Assembly: GCA_017590115.1 (NCBI GenBank)
Contig: JAGGNK010010337.1
Coordinates: 1,364,001-1,428,000, forward strand
Length of the DNA stretch: 64,000 bases
Source of the DNA: Montifringilla adamsi
Lineage: Eukaryota; Chordata; Aves; Passeriformes; Passeridae
Direction: 5' to 3'
The notes under the pieces were generated by a model. It was not told the DNA's origin and ran no database searches. It was given only the letters and a program-made list of their open reading frames with translations. The stretch's first letter is position 1. Each line of letters opens with the position of its first letter. Made by a program: the position numbers and the translations under genes. Positions 60,401 to 64,000 of this stretch are shown here, piece after piece.

Positions 60401-61735
60401 AAAGTGGCCAGGCGCCACTGCACAATTATAATTAATTCACTGTTAATGTTTCAGACATTGTAACAGAGTACATTGGAATTGCTGGGGCGGGGTGAGATTA
60501 GTTGAGCTCTTCGTGTACAAACTAAAGGAGAGTCACATTAAAAACCCACTTTAATTAATGTTTTCAGAATGAGCACCAAAGGGAATAGTATGGCTTGACA
60601 GAGACAGAAAAGTTGGTTTTTACTTCTGCTTTCCAAATTCCCTTTGTATTCTCACCTCAAAAGGTGAGGATTTGTGAATATATTGAGCCATGACCTCAGA
60701 GCAGAACGTCCACAGCCCATTCCTAAACATTGCTTCACCCCATTATAGGTTCACCTTGGAAAGGAGGATGCAACTAAGCTCAGACTCAAATCTGGGTATC
60801 TGCAGGCATAGGAATATTCATGATCTGATCAGGTCTGCAGAAGTTGTGGGAGTCAAAGGCTTCATTTTGTCAAGAGCAAAATGGCTCAAGAACCCAAAAG
60901 ATCGGGTTCTGCAGTGTTTTCAGCCAAATCATAGAAAGCAAAACTGGTTTCTTCCCAAAATTTGGAAATATCCAGGATCTATTAAACTGACGAGCGCTTA
61001 AGGTAAAGAAGAGGCCTCTAGCATTAGACTATTCTAACAGTTGGAGGAATGAAGTAGTTTTTGTGCCTCTAAAAATATCTCTGTTCATAATTTTTTCTGC
61101 TGCCAGTATTCCCCATGGGAGAGGAAAGCCATGATAATTGTGATCAGATACATAATGATATGTGGTATTTATTACAAACCTTCTTAATTTTAAGTAAGTC
61201 TTCCTGTGGGTATTGAGTCAGAGTGTTCAGGCCGAGCTTCCAGCACTGTGTGTCTGGGCTGTGTGTCTCTCCAACTCTTTAAGCTCTGTGTCAGAGGTGC
61301 AAAAAAGCCCTTTGTATGTTGAGCCTGAAGGCAGCTGAAAGCGTGCCTCTGCTGGCTGGGTGCTGCCATTAGACATAGTTTATACTATATCATCATTTAT
61401 GCAAGGTGACAAAATCCACATTAAATTTCTGGTGAAACCTGGTCCACTGTAGAACATTATTAGAGTACTTATTAGTACTGCATTTTTCACCATGGATGTA
61501 GTCTGAATATCCTAATTTATGACCATCTGGTCTCCAGTCAAGAACAGCCTATATGACCAAAATGCAGCTTCCCTAGGTCAGCTAATACATCCATGCTGTG
61601 ACTTAAAGAAGAGGACACAATCCTCTGTAAAAAGCCTTAAACACCTCCAAGGGAACTTTGAGAGGAGGGGTGCCCTTCCCCTACCCCTTGTACAACACAC
61701 CCAGCAGGGCCAGTCATTGTATCTGTTTATTCATT
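57440..61735. other. anonymous single-copy DNA
   Basis: No gene or repeat is recognised. 58380-58990 is AT-rich and enhancer-like. A G-run (GTCCGGGGGGGGAGG) lies at about 59720-59732. Frames of up to 162 codons (59676-60164, minus) lack domains. Confidence 0.4.
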
Positions 61736-61739
61736 GGTG

Positions 61740-62250
61740 TTTGGTAATGGTAACGTTCATTTCATTTAGGATTTGATTTGTTTACGAACTAATAAATATG
61801 ATTTATAAAAAGTGCGTGTGGTTCACTAATTACTGCACATATGGCGTTTTCATTTTGTAAAACTGGCATTTGCTTTCTATTATGATTACGTCTCTGTTCA
61901 CCAGCGCTAATTAGTTTGATTAGACAGATAACTTTAACCATTATTAGGACTAGATTAGGGGAACTTTGCATGCAGGGGAATGCAGGGAGGAAGAGTTCAT
62001 CACCAGTGAAGATAGGTCAGCAACACAGAGATTGTTCCTCATTAAATATTTTAAAATTAGTTTTTGTTTTGTTTGCCACATAGAAGAACTGAGAAGCGTT
62101 CACATTTAGCTACTTACAAAAATCCAATTAAACACAGTTGTTTAGCATGAATTTGTTAATCAGAGTTAATCTTTCCAATGAATGCATAATTTGGAATCTG
62201 TGTCTAAAATGTTCATTTAAGGATAAGCATATTACAGACAAATAAAATAT
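61740..62250. promoter_or_regulatory. candidate enhancer with homeodomain cluster
   Basis: A repeat-free AT-rich segment with TAATTA at 61827-61832 and a perfect palindrome CTAATTAG at 61907-61914. The palindrome is directly followed by TTTGATTAGACAGATAA, a combination reminiscent of PBX/MEIS-type composite sites. CAGCGCT precedes the palindrome, echoing the CCAGCGCTGG palindrome at 37169. Many further TTAAT cores follow up to 62170. The density and complexity of motifs suggest a developmental enhancer, although the inference rests on motif texture only. Confidence 0.35.
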
Positions 62251-63220
62251 AAAATGAGATTCTCTTCCTTAGAATTGACTCTCAATATGGAGCAATATTG
62301 ACTGTTTTGAGTTGATTCTCCTGCATGCTGAGGGACAGAAGTGAAATTGGATAAAGATTAAGAAATGCCACATGAAAGCCAATGTCACCTGGGGTGGGCC
62401 ATGTTTTTCCCAAGGGCCTCTGAAAATTGTTGTATAGTGTCATCTGAACTCTTCAGAATGCAAATAAAGAAAGAGAAACTTCTATTTATTATCCATTTTA
62501 GGATAAAAATAATTATTCAGGGCTGCAGAAGTTTGATATTATTTTATTTCTTCAAATGGATCCTCTAACCTAAAAATGAGAGGCAAGTTTTCTTTACCAA
62601 TATAATAGAAATTATCTTAGTGCACTAAGAGAGTAAGTAGGATGTGAAATGCCTCCTTTGGAAAGGAGACTGATGCTCAAATTAGATAACTGTGGATGCT
62701 TGTTTCTTTCAGATGGCCACTCATTTGACTTTGGATCATCCCCCCACATTGATCCAGTTTCTGGGTAATTAATTGGTTTGGTAGCAGAATGAGGATGGTG
62801 CCCTGCTTTGGATGCAGTCCTGGTGCATCTACTGGGTCTCTCCTCACTGTGCTCATGTGCCCTTTGGGTTTTGTTTTTTGGTTTTTTTTTTTTGTCTTCA
62901 AAGCAATTTATAAGGGAGCAGAAAAGTTCTTTCCCATCTGAAGAGAATTGCAGGAATATTGAAGAAGACATAAATCTGCTATTGAAGGGCAAACACATAC
63001 AGAAGCAGTAAAGTAGATTGTTGTGGTATTTACTCTCTCCTTGGCTCTTCTGGAGGATGCCTCCTGCCATGCCTTTCAAAGAAAACCCCAGACAATTTAA
63101 ATGTCAAAGTCTCAAATTTCAACATGCATCATTATTGTTGGAAGCATTTGCTCCAGGAAAAGTTTCAAAATTGCCATTTCTATATCTTAAAAGAATGTGA
63201 ACAGGATGGCCAGATTCTGA
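62251..63220. other. anonymous DNA with a T run
   Basis: No gene or repeat is recognised. An uninterrupted T run of about 12 lies at 62882-62893. The 155-codon frame at 62612-63079 (minus) crosses this run and has no domain. Confidence 0.4.
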
Positions 63221-63224
63221 GATG

Positions 63225-63300
63225 GTATAAATTGGCAGAGGTTCGTTATTTCAATGTGGTTATCCTGCTTTACACCAACTGAAAATCTGGACCTGGAGAA
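63225..63300. repeat. ancient amniote repeat tail ('TTTACACCAACTGAGGATCTGG' type)
   Basis: The string 'ggttatcctgctttacacca' followed by 'actgaaaatctggacctgga' closely follows the tail 'gatttacaccagctgaggatctggccc' of an old amniote interspersed repeat. Similarity is good over about 35 bases and weaker to the left. Confidence 0.45.
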
Positions 63301-63900
63301 TGAATATTTATGCCATGCCAGAGAGGTTTGAAAATCCTTTTTTTTTTAAATGAGAATGAATAAAGAAAGAGCAGGGATATGCTCTGTGCTGATGAACCCA
63401 AAGCCAAATGTGACCTCCCCTTGACCTTTTATGCATTTAAGTTGAAAAAGGCCATTTTGATACATTCCACTGGAGCTTAAAATACCTATATTTCAATTCC
63501 AAAGGTCAAGCTCTCTTCTCAGTGTACTGTATGACCCAGCCTTGGCTGCTCCCCATTGATGTTGCCTGACTGTACTTCTGATTTGCCATTGACTGTTTAC
63601 TGTTTTCCTAGCTAATGTAAGTGAAAGATATATTCAAATGATTTTGAGCTCTGTGTCAGTTCTGATTATGTCCCCTGTGCTTGGTGCAGTAATAGTGGCT
63701 CCAAAGTCATTAAGTCTCCAGGAAATTTCAGATTACTCTGTTAACTATACCTTAATCACTGTATTTGTCTTTGATTTATCTATTTACAAATTTCACTCAA
63801 GCATTTTTGAAGTTTCCTTTTATCACTATGTCTAATATCACTGAATTAAGTAATTTTTCTTCACCCCTTCTGTTTTCTTTTCCCTTTTGAGGGTTTTGGG
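63301..63900. other. anonymous single-copy DNA
   Basis: No gene or repeat is recognised. Confidence 0.4.
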
Positions 63901-63903
63901 TAC

Positions 63904-63922
63904 TTTTTTTTTTTTTTTTTTT
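63904..63922 (+). repeat. poly(T) run of 19
   Basis: An uninterrupted T homopolymer close to the window end. The 78 bases after it show nothing recognisable. Confidence 0.88.
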
Positions 63923-64000
63923 CAAATTCCCAAAGTGAAAGGGAGCTATTTCCAGGAAATTATGTTTCATGCATGTCTTAAAGTAAATCTCCACATCTTC

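Overview
The window looks like 64 kb of intergenic or intronic DNA from a bird. The interspersed repeats I can identify with confidence are truncated copies of CR1, the dominant avian LINE. There is no sign of Alu, L1, MIR-rich mammalian sequence, operons or other prokaryotic gene organisation. Base composition is mostly AT-rich with short GC-rich patches. No protein-coding gene, tRNA, rRNA or CRISPR array can be supported. The long open frames have no recognisable domains, coincide with GC-rich or low-complexity DNA, or lie inside CR1 copies. CR1 similarity was judged from memory of the consensus, not by a search.

Layout. 1-13.5 kb is anonymous single-copy DNA, with a GC-rich patch at about 1.4-2.2 kb, a probable old LINE relic at 5.45-5.76 kb and T- or A-rich tracts at 9.4, 9.5 and 10.9 kb. 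13.5-17 kb holds an ancient L3/CR1-like relic, a 0.4 kb polypyrimidine tract, a TG/TA microsatellite and a clear CR1 3' end. 17-33 kb is mostly anonymous, with a CR1 fragment at 28.0 kb and a CR1 tail at 31.45 kb, both on the minus strand. 33.8-38.2 kb is the most distinctive part: it has few recognisable repeats and contains homeodomain, SOX and POU motifs, perfect palindromes, a tiny CpG-dense spot and an exon-like open segment on the minus strand. It resembles a cluster of developmental enhancers, although conservation cannot be seen from one sequence. 38.2-51 kb carries several old amniote repeat tails, a poly(A)-rich stretch, the longest CR1 copy (48.04-48.81 kb, minus) and a better-preserved CR1 3' end (50.29-50.49 kb). 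51-64 kb is anonymous, with a CpG-dense patch at 54.95-55.27 kb and enhancer-like AT-rich stretches at about 56.0-56.7 and 61.74-62.25 kb.

Nothing here forms a multi-gene system. The plausible biology is cis-regulation of a gene outside the window, plus a record of CR1 and older retrotransposon insertions. I found no convincing undescribed system. The best leads are the 33.8-38.2 kb block and the exon-like segment inside it.
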